From Gymnorhina tibicen (lineage: Eukaryota; Chordata; Aves; Passeriformes; Artamidae): 64,000 nucleotides of DNA. Location: NCBI GenBank assembly GCA_013399875.1, contig VXAZ01008167.1, positions 1,364,956 through 1,428,955 on the forward strand. The letters run 5' to 3'. The notes under the pieces are model-generated. The model was not told the DNA's origin, searched no databases, and worked only from the letters and a program-made list of their open reading frames with translations. This document shows positions 1 through 11,530 of this stretch, piece after piece (positions within the stretch are counted from its first letter, which is position 1; every line of letters begins with the position of its first letter). The position numbers and the translations under genes were made by a program.

Positions 1-3000
1 ATATCCTATGCTTGGCTTGGACAGAAAGGGTTTCTTCCCTAGCAGGTACTCTAACGTGAGACGTATTTTCACGTCACCACTGAATTTAGCCCAGTATATC
101 TGACCATTGCAATAACTACTTGGTCCTCTTTCTCATCTTCAGATGAATTCATTCCACTAATTGTGAAAGGGTCATTTCCCTAATTGTACCATTTTACCCT
201 TGTTGCCCACACCACACCTTCAGAGTTTAGCAATTAGTACAAATTGGAGAGTACAGATGAATCACCCAGAAGTTCAATAACTGCCCGACTTTCCTCATTT
301 GACTTGCAAGAGAGGCTTTTTTTTTTCTCATACCACACTCCCAGGCCTGCAAAATGCTCTTCAGCAGAAGCTGTGTTCTGTGCAATGCTTGGTTTCCCTG
401 TCAGACCGCGGGCAGGGGAGTCTCATTTGTGTGGGCTGTCCCCATTTTCACCTTGGGCTGCACGCTACACCAGAATAGAAAACATGAGTCAGAGAGGTTA
501 AGGGTTAAACTGTTAAAAACAAAAGAGGAGAAAATTCATTCAGAAAATAATGGTTTCTAATGGATGAGAGGAAGTACTGTACAATTTCTTGTAAAGTCAC
601 AATGGCCAGCTCATCAGAGGAAACCCCTCCTATCAGGGGCTTGTACAATGCCTCCTGGAGCCTGAACAGCTGCCAAGTCATGACCATGCAGTTAAGGGAG
701 TGCAACAAAGAAACTAAAATCAAGGGCACATTTCCATCTTCCTGTCCAGCTAGCTCCAAAACTTTTTTTTGTTCTTCCCCTTGCATTAATTATTTCATAA
801 CAGCATAAGCCTTCTTAGTGATTTTCCTCTCCTTTTTTCTTTTTTTTTTTTTTTTTTTTTTTTTTTGCATTATTCGTCTGGCTTTTTTACAAGCTGAAAA
901 AAGAGTTTCTCTACATGGAAGCAAAGCCATGGCTTCCTCAAGACTTGCTGAGCCAACCTAATCACTCACTGATTTGGAAGGAGGTCCTGAAGCAGCTGCC
1001 CCATTCTCCCAGCCTGGCTGCATGCTTTAACTGCTTATGTTGGGGCTGGCACTTACCAGACCTCCTCCTGCGACCTTGTTAACTCAATAGTGTGCTCAAA
1101 AACATCACAGCACAAACCCCATCAGCTTTCTGCTGTGTCAGCCCTCAGAGATGGCACTGAATAGCAGAACCAACACAGGGCTGGGGTGGAGGCCAGAGAT
1201 GGATGGCCACAAAATCTCTCCCTTTTGGCTGTGAGAAAACAGTAATTCGGCACAGCTCTTCAGGAAACCGCAGCCTCAATATGTCTGTGATAGATGTTCA
1301 TCCTAGATTACAGCGTGCTGAGTCCCTGCACTGTTTACATACATGCATTTGGTGAAAGGCTGACTTTGTAGGCTCAGAGATGGGGACTTTCCTGGGATTT
1401 CTATCTTGGTAGAACTTGTGGAATAATAATTTTAAATAGGTTCTTCAGACCTCTAATTTCTTCCTTCTCAGCTTCCCCTTAAAACCATTTTCTACCACAG
1501 AGCTTTCAAGAAAAAGCCAGTGTTGACCTCTCACAACTGTAATTTGCCCTAAAAGACCCCAGAGTTGCACAGCCTCGCTGTATTTAACCCAGGCTGGCTC
1601 TTCATTTTCTTTTTATTATTGCAAACTCTTTGGAGTAAGACTGCTCAATTCCAGCTGAAATGCTTGGCATCCCATAATTTACTACTTTACCATGAAAAAT
1701 CAATTCCCACAAAGGAAGTTACATGACAGTGTCCTCTCCACACTCTTTCTCCAAAGCATAGGCATAGGTTTTCCTCAGCTGGTTGTTTAAATATCTTCAG
1801 AGATGAAATCACCATAGCCTCTCTTTCTCATCCATCCCAAGCTTTCATTCTTTTCACCATGAGACTGTCCAACATCCGTGTGCCTAATGTTCTGCTTAAT
1901 CTTCTATTCCTGAATTTATGCCCACCACTTCTTGTCCTGTCTTCCACAGACATGGAAAATATAATTTTTTCCTCCTTGTAGCAGTCTCTACATAACTGAA
2001 GACTATTACATTACACCTGAGTTTTCTCTTCTTTACTTTAGGGTTAAAGCCCCAGCTGTCTCAAACTTCTCTTACAAGTTCATGTTTTCTAGGTCTCTGG
2101 CTGTAAACAGTGGGGGTTTTTTCACAGCTTTCTTCTGGAAGCTTGACATTTAGTCTACCACTTTCTGACTATGCTGTCATGATGGAAAGAGCATTTGTGC
2201 ACTTCTCTGAAGGTTCAGTAGATAAAAAATTTGTCATAGATCCTAATGAGAAATAGGAAGCCTATGTTTCCTCTTTTTCCCCCAATATCAGGGCATTGTC
2301 ATCTTGTGTGCAGTTGAGAATGCAGTCTAGCTCAAAGATACTGATTTTTGTGGCTGCCTGATTAGTTATTCCCCTCAGCGTATGCATATGTTCCTAGATG
2401 TATGCTGTAGACTGTTCCTGGGGGATGACTCCAAAGTGCAAAACACAGCACTTCTCTGTTTTTAAATAGCATCATATTTACTTTGGCAAGATCCTTTGCA
2501 TCTTTATTCTTGTTCTCCATTACACCTGTAACCTCTTCTGGCCACTGAGATTGGAGGTTTAGTAAGTATATTTTATTGCAGAAGATACATGTCAACAGTA
2601 CAAGATGGAAAACAGCCCCTTGTAGAAACACACTGAGTACAACTTTCCATTTAGAAATAAATCACAAATAACTGTTTTCTGAAAACAGTATTACAGATAG
2701 TTTTGCTTACTACAGTTCTATCTTGCACTGTCTATATAGTATCTATCTTCTATTTTCTACTCCTCTCTCATCCATAGAAAGGGCATATGAGTCAGAGTAA
2801 AAGGTCTTACTAGAAAATTATAATATTTACTGCTTCACCCTTATTCCCAAAGTACCTTACTGTGAGATGGAAGAAATTCAAAAGGGTTTGGTGATTTTTT
2901 TTCCAGTTTTATTTCCTTTTCAGTTCCTGCAAGATACAGCACAATTAATTCCCAGAAGAATGTATGTGTCCCCAAATTTCTTGGAAGATGTACAGTAATA

Positions 3001-3819
3001 TCAATACAGTCAATGAGTGCTTTTCATGAGATTCACACACTTCACAAGCATGTCCAAATGAAGTAGAAAGCTGTATAACTCAGATGCTGACAATACTCCT
3101 AGGCTTTTCCATGACTCAACTTAAATCTAACTTATTGGACAGCCTTCTGCTGAGTTATTTTTAGCTTTTATCAACTCATGCACTTTCTTCCTGCAAGCTG
3201 AGCAGATTTCCACAAAGTCTCCTCAGAGCAGAGGTTGCAAATATGAAGAAAAAAAAAAGAAGTGTCAAAGATTCCTTAGCAGATATTATTTAGCAACAGA
3301 GAATGATGTGGAGTTGTCAAGAGATGTCATGTGTTGTATGTCACCTTCAATGGTTTTAGAGGTAACAGGTCAGTTGCTGAGTTGTTTTGGTTTGATTTGG
3401 GGGGTTTTGGTTGGGCTTTTTTTCATTTTCAACAGAAATTAGTGGGATTTGAGAGACCATTCAATGGCAGGAAACAGTCCAAATGAATGCACCAGAAACT
3501 GGTCTTCATTTAAAAACTAAAAGTATAATCCTGGTTAGATTTTGAGTGTCTTTTGCCATAAAACTATTTTCTTCATCTTCACTGATTTGAACTGTAGTTA
3601 TTGGCAAAGCCATCATTGTTGCATGCTATCAAGAAGCAATTTCTAGAAAGTAACAGAGAAATAATAAAAATAGTTCATATTCCTTTCTAGGTCTTGACAT
3701 AGACTTCATTAAAAGTAGGCTCCTGGGCTTCTGTGATGCAGATACTACTTCTCGCACAGTTTTAGGCTATGTCACTTCTAAGATTTTTGAAGTAGAGATT
3801 GTATCTGTCAGAAGAGACT
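1..3819. other. Unique sequence, no gene seen
   Basis: No frame longer than about 93 codons is present, and the frames on the two strands overlap without coding character. Apart from the poly-T run at 840-866 I see no recognisable repeat. It is probably intergenic or intronic avian DNA. Confidence 0.6.
840..866. repeat. Poly-T tract (27 T)
   Basis: An uninterrupted run of 27 T follows a T/C-rich stretch. No retroposed body is recognisable on either side, so it is listed as a simple homopolymer. Its exact length is likely to vary between individuals and between sequencing methods. Confidence 0.9.
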
Positions 3820-4084
3820 TGTTCACTTGGAAGGGAACTACAAGAACTGTCTAGTCCAGCTCAACCACTTCAGGGCTGACCAAGAGTTAAAACATGTTGT
3901 TAAGGGCATTGTCCAAATACCCCTTAAACACTGACAGGCTTGAAGCCTTGGGCACCTCTCTAGGAAGCCTGTTCCAGTGTTTTGACCACTCTCTTGGTAT
4001 AGAAATGATTCCTAATGTTCAGTCAGAAACTTCTCTGGCACAGCTTTGAACCATTCCCGTGTGTCCTGTCGCTGGATACCAGGA
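3820..4084 (-). mobile_element. CR1 LINE, 3' part (left half of a split copy)
   Basis: The plus strand reads like the reverse complement of an avian CR1 3' region: a 'ggaagggaactacaag' block, then 'gaagcctgttccagtgtttt', then a 'gtcctgtcgctggatacc' block. The order matches CR1 read from its 3' end. The copy is interrupted at 4085 by an LTR and resumes at 5688, where the next expected CR1 block (gaagagctcagcacc) follows. It is clearly diverged and non-functional. CR1 is the dominant avian non-LTR retrotransposon, and this copy is one of the main reasons for calling the organism a bird. Confidence 0.8.
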
Positions 4085-4271
4085 TGTGGTGGGTTGACCC
4101 TGGCTGAACTCCTGGTGCCTACCAAAACCACTCTGTCAGTCCCCTCCACAGTTGGACAGGGGAGACAAAGCATAACAAAAGTCTCATGGGTTGAGGTAAG
4201 GGCAGGGAGAGATCACTCACTTCAGTTAGCACCATGGGCAAAACAAATTTGATTTAGGGAAATTAGTTTAG

Positions 4272-4277
4272 TTTATT
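4272..4277 (-). promoter_or_regulatory. Polyadenylation signal AATAAA of the LTR
   Basis: The plus strand reads TTTATT, which is AATAAA on the minus strand, the inferred direction of LTR transcription. It lies about 190 bp before the minus-strand 3' end of the LTR, a plausible place for the R/U5 border. Confidence 0.55.
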
Positions 4278-4438
4278 ACAAGTCAAATCAGAGTAGGATA
4301 ATGAGAAATAAACCAAAATCTTAAATGGTTGATGGATGGAGATGGGGATGGAGAATGGGGTCTCTGATCAGTTCATCACACATTGTCTTTGCCTCTGCTT
4401 CCTCCTCAAGAGGAGAACCCACACTCTTCTCCTGCTCC

Positions 4439-4573
4439 AGCATGAGGTTCCTCCCACAAGAGACAGTCTTCCACAAACTTCTCCAGCATGAGTCCTTCCC
4501 ATGGGATGCAGTTCTTCATGAACTGTTCCAGTGTGGGACACTTCCACAGGGCATGGTCCTTCAGGAACAGGCT
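4439..4573 (-). repeat. Three 45-bp minisatellite units in the LTR leader
   Basis: Three successive 45-bp units can be seen, each with a 'ctccagcatg'-like core and a 'cttccaca/cttcatgaa' core. Read on the minus strand they give three 15-residue periods (for example EQFMKNCIPWEG followed by EKFVEDCLLWEE). A looser continuation of the same 'ccagc.tggg...ccatggg' pattern runs to about 4835. The array lies inside the inferred R region of the LTR. Unit-to-unit divergence is high, so the array is old in the LTR family rather than newly made here. Confidence 0.7.
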
Positions 4574-4948
4574 GCTCTGGCATGGGTCCCTCATGGGGTC
4601 ACAGGTCCTGCCAGAAAACCTGCTCCAGTCTGGGCTCTTTTCTTCATGGCACCATAGATCCTGCAAGGAGCCTGATCCAGTGCGGGCTTCCCACAGAGCC
4701 TACTTTGGGCATCCAGCTGCACCAGCATGGGCTCCTCCATGGGCAGCAGATGGATCTCTACTCCCCCATGGACCTCCATGGGCTCAGGGGCACAGCTGCC
4801 TCACCATGGGCTGCAGGGGAATCTCTGCTGCAGTGTCTGGATCACCTTATTCCCCTTCTTCCTCACTGACTCAGGAGTCTGCTGGGCAGTTTCGCTCACA
4901 TATTCTCACTCTCTCTGACTGCTGTTTTGCAGCAGTTCATTTCCCACC

Positions 4949-4961
4949 TTATTAAATACAT
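4949..4961 (-). promoter_or_regulatory. TATA-like box of the LTR
   Basis: The plus strand reads cttattaaataca, which on the minus strand gives TGTATTTAATAAG. It stands upstream, in the minus-strand sense, of the long R region and the AATAAA at 4272-4277. This is the best candidate core promoter of the LTR; activity is not implied. Confidence 0.45.
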
Positions 4962-5010
4962 TATCCCAGAGGTGCTACCACTCTGGGTGGTAGATATTCC
5001 ACTAATGGAC

Positions 5011-5080
5011 TTGGGCTTGGGCTTGGGCTTGGGCTTGGGCTTGGGCTTGGGCTTGGGCTTGGGCTTGGGCTTGGGCTTGG
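5011..5080. repeat. TTGGGC hexamer array, copy 1 (about 11.7 units)
   Basis: Seventy bases of perfect TTGGGC repeat lie inside the LTR just before its GGCCAGCAGCAAG block. GGG runs every six bases separated by CTT fit the G-quadruplex pattern. On the opposite strand the array reads as alternating Lys-Pro codons. It resembles a vertebrate telomere repeat in form but not in sequence (TTGGGC rather than TTAGGG). Confidence 0.95.
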
Positions 5081-5204
5081 CCAGCAGCAAGTTCATCTTA
5101 GAACTGGCTGGCATTGACTCTGTTGGGCATGGGTGAAGCTTCTGGCAGCTTCTCACAAACCCACTCCTGTAGCCCTCCCACTACCAAAACTTTACCACAC
5201 ACAC

Positions 5205-5205
5205 N
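5205..5205. other. Single N: assembly joint
   Basis: One undetermined base interrupts the LTR within an ACAC run. The 251 bp after it (5206-5456) repeat 5642-5892 with only a few differences, for example ctgtcgcc against ctgtagcc near the start. This is what an unmerged contig overlap would look like. Confidence 0.9.
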
Positions 5206-5456
5206 CTGTCGCCCTCCCACGACCAAAACTTTACCACACACACCCAGTACACCTGAAGAAGAGCTCAGCACCTCCCTCTCCCCTTCCTCTTCTCAGAAAG
5301 CTGCAATGAGGCCACCCCTCAGCCTTGTTTTCTTCAAACCCAACAAGCCCAGAGTCCTCAGCTGCTCCTCACAGAACATGCCCTCCTCTCTTAAAACCAG
5401 CTTCGTTGCCCTCCTCTGGATGCTTTGAAGGACCTTCACATCTTTCTTAAATGGTG

Positions 5457-5457
5457 N
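5457..5457. other. Single N: second assembly joint
   Basis: One undetermined base follows 'ttaaatggtg'. The sequence after it (5458-5679) repeats 4983-5204 at a constant offset of 475, including a hexamer array of exactly the same length. Together with the N at 5205 this suggests that three overlapping contigs were laid end to end instead of merged. Confidence 0.9.
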
Positions 5458-5485
5458 CTGGGTGGTAGATATTCCACTAATGGAC

Positions 5486-5555
5486 TTGGGCTTGGGCTTG
5501 GGCTTGGGCTTGGGCTTGGGCTTGGGCTTGGGCTTGGGCTTGGGCTTGGGCTTGG
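5486..5555. repeat. TTGGGC hexamer array, copy 2
   Basis: A second 70-base TTGGGC array, equal in length to the one at 5011-5080 and with the same flanks on both sides. It most likely represents the same genomic array counted twice. Confidence 0.9.
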
Positions 5556-5687
5556 CCAGCAGCAAGTTCATCTTAGAACTGGCTGGCATTGACTCTGTTG
5601 GGCATGGGTGAAGCTTCTGGCAGCTTCTCACAAACCCACTCCTGTAGCCCTCCCACTACCAAAACTTTACCACACACACCCAGTACA

Positions 5688-5945
5688 CCTGAAGAAGAGC
5701 TCAGCACCTCCCTCTCCCCTTCCTCTTCTCAGAAAGCTGCAATGAGGCCACCCCTCAGCCTTGTTTTCTTCAAACCCAACAAGCCCAGAGTCCTCAGCTG
5801 CTCCTCACAGAACATGCCCTCCTCTCTTAAAACCAGCTTCGTTGCCCTCCTCTGGATGCTTTGAAGGACCTTCACATCTTTCTTAAATGGTGTGGGGCAC
5901 ATCAGATTTGGGAGGGCCAAGGACTGAACAAAGGTGAACTCTGCA
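5688..5945 (-). mobile_element. CR1 LINE, continuation after the LTR insertion
   Basis: The CR1 copy interrupted at 4084 continues here. The minus strand encodes a recognisable C-terminal CR1 pol segment with 'FKKDVKVLQSIQRRATKLV' followed by 'LGLLGLKKTRLRGGL', matching the 'QRRATK' and 'GLFSLEKRRLRGDL' blocks known from CR1. Blocks corresponding to 5688-5892 also occur at 5252-5456 because of the assembly duplication. The 5' limit of the copy is uncertain, since similarity fades after about 5945. Confidence 0.75.
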
Positions 5946-8900
5946 GCCACACAAACAGCTGCTGGTGGTGCAGGGAAGCAGGATGCACCCACAGGATGTT
6001 GAAAGAGGAACAGTATCTGCCTCATTTACCAGCCTCACTGTGGCTGCAGGTGATGCTGCAGGGTCAGCCCTGAGTGTCTCACATGAAACAAACCTCTTCT
6101 GCTTAAGCTGTATGTTTGCAGAGGTGTGTGCTCAGGGATCTTTGCAGTCTGCCCGTGAGGGATGTGGAGAGTAAATACAAGCCAAAGTAAAGAGCACACT
6201 ACAGCAAAAACCAGCTACCAGTCTCATCTCAGAGTTTAGTTGCGGCAGGGAAGGAGGAAGCAGTGCTTGTGTTATCGATGCAAAGGTGTGAGCCAATAGT
6301 TGCTTACTCGCCAGAGTTCCTCAGAGAAAAGTTTCTCAGCAGTCTCACAGTTTCAGCCTTTAAGCTTCAGAACTCTGCTGCATTATCCCCAAACCCAAAC
6401 TGCTGTTAAGCATGACCTGTGATCTTCATCACCCAACACCCTCTCTCTGTGCATCTCATCTTGCAAGGGGGCTCATTCCAAGATCAGGACTGCCTTACTC
6501 CCTTGTCCCCAACTCATATGTCAGGCCATTCTTTAATCAGCTAATCACAGAGAATTAATGAACCACATTCCTATGTATGGACACCCTGGAAACTAAAGGA
6601 AGATAAGTGGCTTCTACAGTGTTTGCTCCATGCAGGTAGAATAAATTCCAGCCAGGTCACATCAAATTGCCTTGCAGCAGGGTTCTTCCCCTGATGCAGC
6701 ACACAAAGGTGATTTGAAGGTGTCTTTTCTATGTGCTTCTGGTTCTTCTACCCACACAGTACTTTTATTGCAACTCCAGCAAACAGTGTCTGAGGATGGA
6801 GATTGAGCTGGGCATACACTAAAGGCAAGTTCCAATCTTCTCAAAACACCAAAACTCCAATCATACCCAACTTTTAGTGCCACACTTCATATTTGAAAAT
6901 CTGATTGGTCTGTAACTGGCTGCTGACCACTAAAAAAATGAGGGTCTTTACACATATGATGATCTTTTGAAAAATGCATTTCATTAATTTACTTTGACTA
7001 AACTTAGTCTGACACTGAGACACAGAAACTAAAAGAAAAATGTATGGATCAATATTTGCTTACACAGTCTAAGCAATTACTGTGTATTCGAGAGGTTCAT
7101 TTTTCCATCTTATAAGTTAATTAGCATGGAGAATTTAAAAATAGCTAGATTCACTGCACCAGTCATACTCCTGCTGACAGCAATACAAGTTTTGTATTGA
7201 ACAGGAATAATAGTTGGGTGTAAAACTTCCCCTATAAAGTCAGAAACCATCTTTTACCTGTTCTCTGGCAATGCAGTTGAGTGCCTGATATCTTCCCTTA
7301 CAAATCAAGAGAAATGTAAAAACTATAATGTAAACCTCTCCATCTTTACATGTGTGTGTGTCTTAGGCATGATTTTGAGAAATGCTGGACATTGGGTTTT
7401 TTCACTACTAGAAGCTAATGGAACCTCTCCTGGATAACACATCTGTATGCTCTCATCTACCATAGTGGGAGGGGAGTTGGTTGGTATTTTTAATGAAGAT
7501 ATTTAACAACTGACCCATAAACCCGAGCTCCATCAATGGTTGTGGTGCATGGATATCCACTTATGAGCAGATGAAGGAGACCACTGCTCAGGAAAGCAGT
7601 TATGCACCCGGAAGAAACTGAGCTTCTTGAGAGCTTAATGCTCTGCATTTGCTTAGGTGAAAAAAGCTCCAAAGCATCTGTGTGACTTTAGATCATGAAG
7701 TGTTCTCCATTGTGAGACAATACTGTTTAATGCATTGATAAAAGGTATTCTCTATCCTTTGCATTGATCTGATTCCTCACTGCTTTGATATTAATATGGC
7801 TTTGTGGAAAGATGTGAAGGTGCAGATAACTAAAGTTTGTCTTTTCTCTGCATTTTGCATGAGACAGCAATTTCTAGGCTAAGCCGACAGATTTGAGTGT
7901 TCTGAGACTCCTGACCAGTCCAGCCTGGGGTTGGGATTTGAGGTGGATGTCAGTATGCTCCTGACAATATTGGGGGTTTAAATTGACCCTGACCCAATCA
8001 GGGTGTTCCCACAGCAGGCTAACCTTGAGTAGAGTAGAATTGATCCAATGTGGGCTGTTAGATGTGGCGTAAATCCAAGTATAACTGCCAAAGGGTTGGG
8101 TTTCCAACAGTAATGTGGTTGGTTATAATTTGGAAAAACTTCTCCTGTCACTTGGCAGTCACAGTTACAAGTACAGGGATCTGAGGCACCCTGGAGAAGA
8201 AATTAAAAGAAAGCCAAGGACAAGTGGAGGTCAAGGAAATATTTCTCTGAGAAATAAAGAATCAGCTCCTGCACCTAATCTCTTACTTTCATGTATATGA
8301 CTAAAACAACTCAGTAATATTAAAAATGGTGCTCAGTGTGATGTATAGCTTAATAGTATCTTTAATCAGTAGAAGCTAGACTTAAATAAATTTTTAGTTC
8401 ATGGATTATTGCCGGACCATGTAAGTTGAGGCGATAGGCTTTCTGCTGCCAAAATTTATGACTTATCCAAAGTCAGCAGAATAGATAAATTGATGTATGC
8501 CTTATCTACAACAAAGAATGTGATTGGGATGAATTCCCAAACAGGTGATTATGTGAATGATGCAAAAGCCAAGATGTATGTAGACACTGAAGGAAGAGCA
8601 GATTGGTTTTGGCCCAGGTTCAGCAAAGACACTCCCACAAGTAAAAAGTAGCTACTATGAAACAGATCCAGTGTCAGGAAAATGGAATAATAACCTGGAA
8701 TTCAGCCCAATTAGTTTCTGTAAGTTCTTATATTCTGCATGTACCAGGAATGTAATAGAAGTGACATTTGATAACATTTTATCTCAGCCTCAGTCAGCTG
8801 GGGCCTGTGCACACAAATAAGGAGCGGAAAAGAGTGAAGCAAGAACATTTTACTCTTTTTTTTTTTTTTTTTTTTAAGATCAACCACAGAAGTCTGTAGG

Positions 8901-11530
8901 TGTCAAACCTCAGAATTTTGCAAAAATGGTATTCTCATTATTTCTTTTTTTTTCCATTTAAGAGTGGAAACACTGTTGGTAAGGTAAATGTGCTCATTTG
9001 CATTGTTAAGCAGTACTTCTAAGTATTTTCAGTATCTTTTCATAGAAAACAAACTTAAAATGAAGACAAAAATAATCATTTCCCATCAAATGCTAATTGA
9101 TTAATACTTTGCTTGAATAGCATCAAAACAAGAGAATCCATTATGGATAGATTCAGAAAAGGCATACATTGCATTCTGTTTAAGCAATTTATACTACAAG
9201 TTTTTGTGTGTAATTGCATGCAGTTATTACTTAATTTCAGTGCTGATACAAGAGGGTTAGGATGAGGCTGTAAACTGTAACACTTCTGACAACCAGGGAT
9301 AAATCATGAGTTTGAATTTGTAAAAATAACCAATTCAGTCCTAGAAGGAGGTGGGTATTGTTGGACCAATGGGAACTAATGGAGAAGGCATCAAAAGGGA
9401 GAGCCCTGCTCTGTGTACTTCTTGTAACAGCCAATGCTTACAGAGCGCTCCTTGCTTACTGACGTCACCCTGTCTCTTGTGCCACACAGCCTGAGGGTTC
9501 ACAGGATGCCAAAGAGCAGATTTCCCCTCAGATCCTGGCAATCCTTCAAGTTCACCATGCCAAAATATCGTTTTCCTCTCCAAATAAAAGTTTTTTGGTA
9601 AGAAAGCGTTGTTTGTCAGAAAGATATTGCCCAATCAGTCCTGCCAACGTCATATTGCCTCTACATGAAGCAGCATGTCCTCGGCCAGGGATGCAGGAAG
9701 ACACAGCAGGCTGGAATTTGCTGCCTGTTTTTGTGATGTCCCTGTTGCAAACTCCCTGTCGTGCAAGAGTTTCCTGCACAACTGCCATTGCAGTCATCTG
9801 GCTCTGCCGTCAGCTTCCTGAGGAGCACAGCATGGGCGCATGCTCTTGGGTGAGTCAGGAAGCTGCATGGAGAAGCACAGAGGCAAACCAGAGCAATTCA
9901 GCCCTTCTGGCCTCTCCAGGAAAAGCAGTGTCTTCCTACTATGTCTGCATTTCCTGCATACGTGTCCTGACTCTCCGTGTCACCCTTCTGCACTCCTAAG
10001 GGGAAGGTTCTACAGCTCATATCACAGCACATCTTTCTGCAGCCTCCTAGTCTTCCACTGCAGCTACACCAGCCTGGCCCAGTTAAGCCAAGGAATGCAC
10101 CTGCAAATGCAGCAAGTGCAATTTGAAGTGTCTTGCTGGTCCTTGCATGCAACATCTTCCTTGTAATTCACCTTGATGGATGATTCTGGCCATTAAATTA
10201 ACAGGTGTGAATGAAAGAGCAAGACCAGGACAAGGAAAAGCAGAGCTATTGCCAGATTTAATTGCAAATGAATACAATTGCAAAGCATTTAATTGCTTCT
10301 CACTGTGATTTATCAGAAAAAATTTAAAGGAAAACTGAAAACAAAATTTCTAGCAACAGCAGGAAAGAAGGCAAACAGGGAAGCAGGTTATATCTGAATT
10401 GTATAAATGTACTTGATCTGCAATAACTCATTAACAACAGGGTCGTACTGTTTATTTTTTACTGTAGCTGTGATTTTTAGGATTAGGCCTATCAATATTT
10501 ATTCTTGTTTAACAGAAGGCAAACATCCGGTCAGCCCTGGCACACGCTATCCACTGAATGGCAATTTCATTATGCTTTAGTCACAAAACAAACATTTGGT
10601 TTCTAACAGGAAGGTGAAAGTACAAAATGGGGAGAGTCGGTAACCACTGTGGCTAATGCCATGATAATTCATCTGTTGCAAACCTATGAAGTTCTTAGAG
10701 ATCCCAGTTATCTCCTGTCAATGTAAAGCAAAATTACTGTTCCTTTCATGGAGGTAGACTGAGCTTTTACTAGAAATGATGGCTGTGTATGGAATTGTTT
10801 CATAGATCAGCAAAAGCATCTGTGAAACAGATTTTTCTGCAAGCTGAAGTTTCCAGATGAAGTTCCTCTTTCAGACAACTCATCTTGGTGTTGCTCAATG
10901 GGGTTGAGTTGCTGAGAAGTAATTTTGATTTTTTCAGTGGCATTTCTCTGAAAGTCTCTGCAGAAAGACGCTGAAAGCCTCCTGCATTTTTCTGTCGTAT
11001 TGCCATCCAGGACTGCCCTGTACGTCTGTAGGTTCTGATATTGAGAGCTAATCTAAATTAGCTAATCTAAATTAATCCAAAAACTCTAAATATGACTATA
11101 TATTTTAAAATAACAAAGCTAACCAACACAGATATCAGATGGAGCCTAATGAATATGAGACCCATTTGCCAGAGTAAACTGAATAAGAGTTCAAGGGGTG
11201 CTCTGTGGACTCGGCTGTATGAACAACTCTTTGTTGTTGTGTATCTTCATAGCACTTGAGACACTCACAGCAGCTTTATCCTCACAGCCACATGGGATGT
11301 AGCAAAGATCTATCAGTCCTGTGGGGGCTGGGGAAAGAGGAGACGCCAGACAACCTGGCCAGAGGACCTGTGGGGTTGCACACTCAGCATTGCTCACTGC
11401 TTGTGCCTCTCTGCACTCTGCCTCTCTGCTCCACCCACCCCTCCACTGGACTCACAAGTTTTGTAACTCACCCCCATCAAAACACAATGTAAGTTCTCTT
11501 TCTGTGAAATATCTAGAGATGGGTAAATCA
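5946..11530. other. Unique sequence, no gene seen
   Basis: Many short overlapping frames are present (the longest about 134 codons, at 9595-9999) but none has a recognisable domain, and antisense frames overlap them. The only simple features are a poly-T run at 8856-8875 and a 14-bp direct repeat of gctaatctaaatta near 11047-11074. The area around 10400-10600 lacks repeats and is rich in TAAT/ATTA cores, but conservation cannot be judged from one sequence. Confidence 0.55.
8856..8875. repeat. Poly-T tract (20 T)
   Basis: An uninterrupted run of 20 T, followed by AAGATC. No SINE or LINE body is recognisable next to it. Confidence 0.85.

Larger units (their letters stand above)
4085..5687 (-). 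mobile_element. Solo LTR of an avian endogenous retrovirus, inserted in CR1
   Basis: The element starts TGTGGTGGGTTGACC and ends CCCAGTACA on the plus strand, so it has TG...CA ends. CR1 sequence runs continuously on both sides. Read on the minus strand it has a TATA-like box (TATTTAAT, complement of 4949-4961) and, about 680 nt downstream, an AATAAA signal (complement of 4272-4277), so U3-R-U5 run right to left. No internal retroviral genes are attached, which indicates a solo LTR. Flanking 5-mers are CAGGA and CCTGA, which match at only 3 of 5 positions, so the target duplication is decayed or unproven. As assembled it is 1603 bp, but about 475 bp of this is an apparent artefactual duplication around N bases at 5205 and 5457; without it the LTR is about 1128 bp. 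I recognise it as an avian repeat but cannot name the family with certainty; it may be ERVL-like. Confidence 0.8.

Noticed and set aside
4488..4955. 155-codon plus-strand frame and neighbours
   Set aside because: It lies wholly in the solo LTR and arises from the GC-rich minisatellite; it is antisense to the inferred LTR transcript.
4896..5156. Lys-Pro repeat protein on the minus strand
   Set aside because: The alternating KP run is only the translation of the hexamer array within an LTR.
5011..5555. Interstitial telomere repeats
   Set aside because: The unit is TTGGGC, not the vertebrate TTAGGG, and it sits at a fixed place inside an LTR, so simple-repeat expansion is the better explanation.
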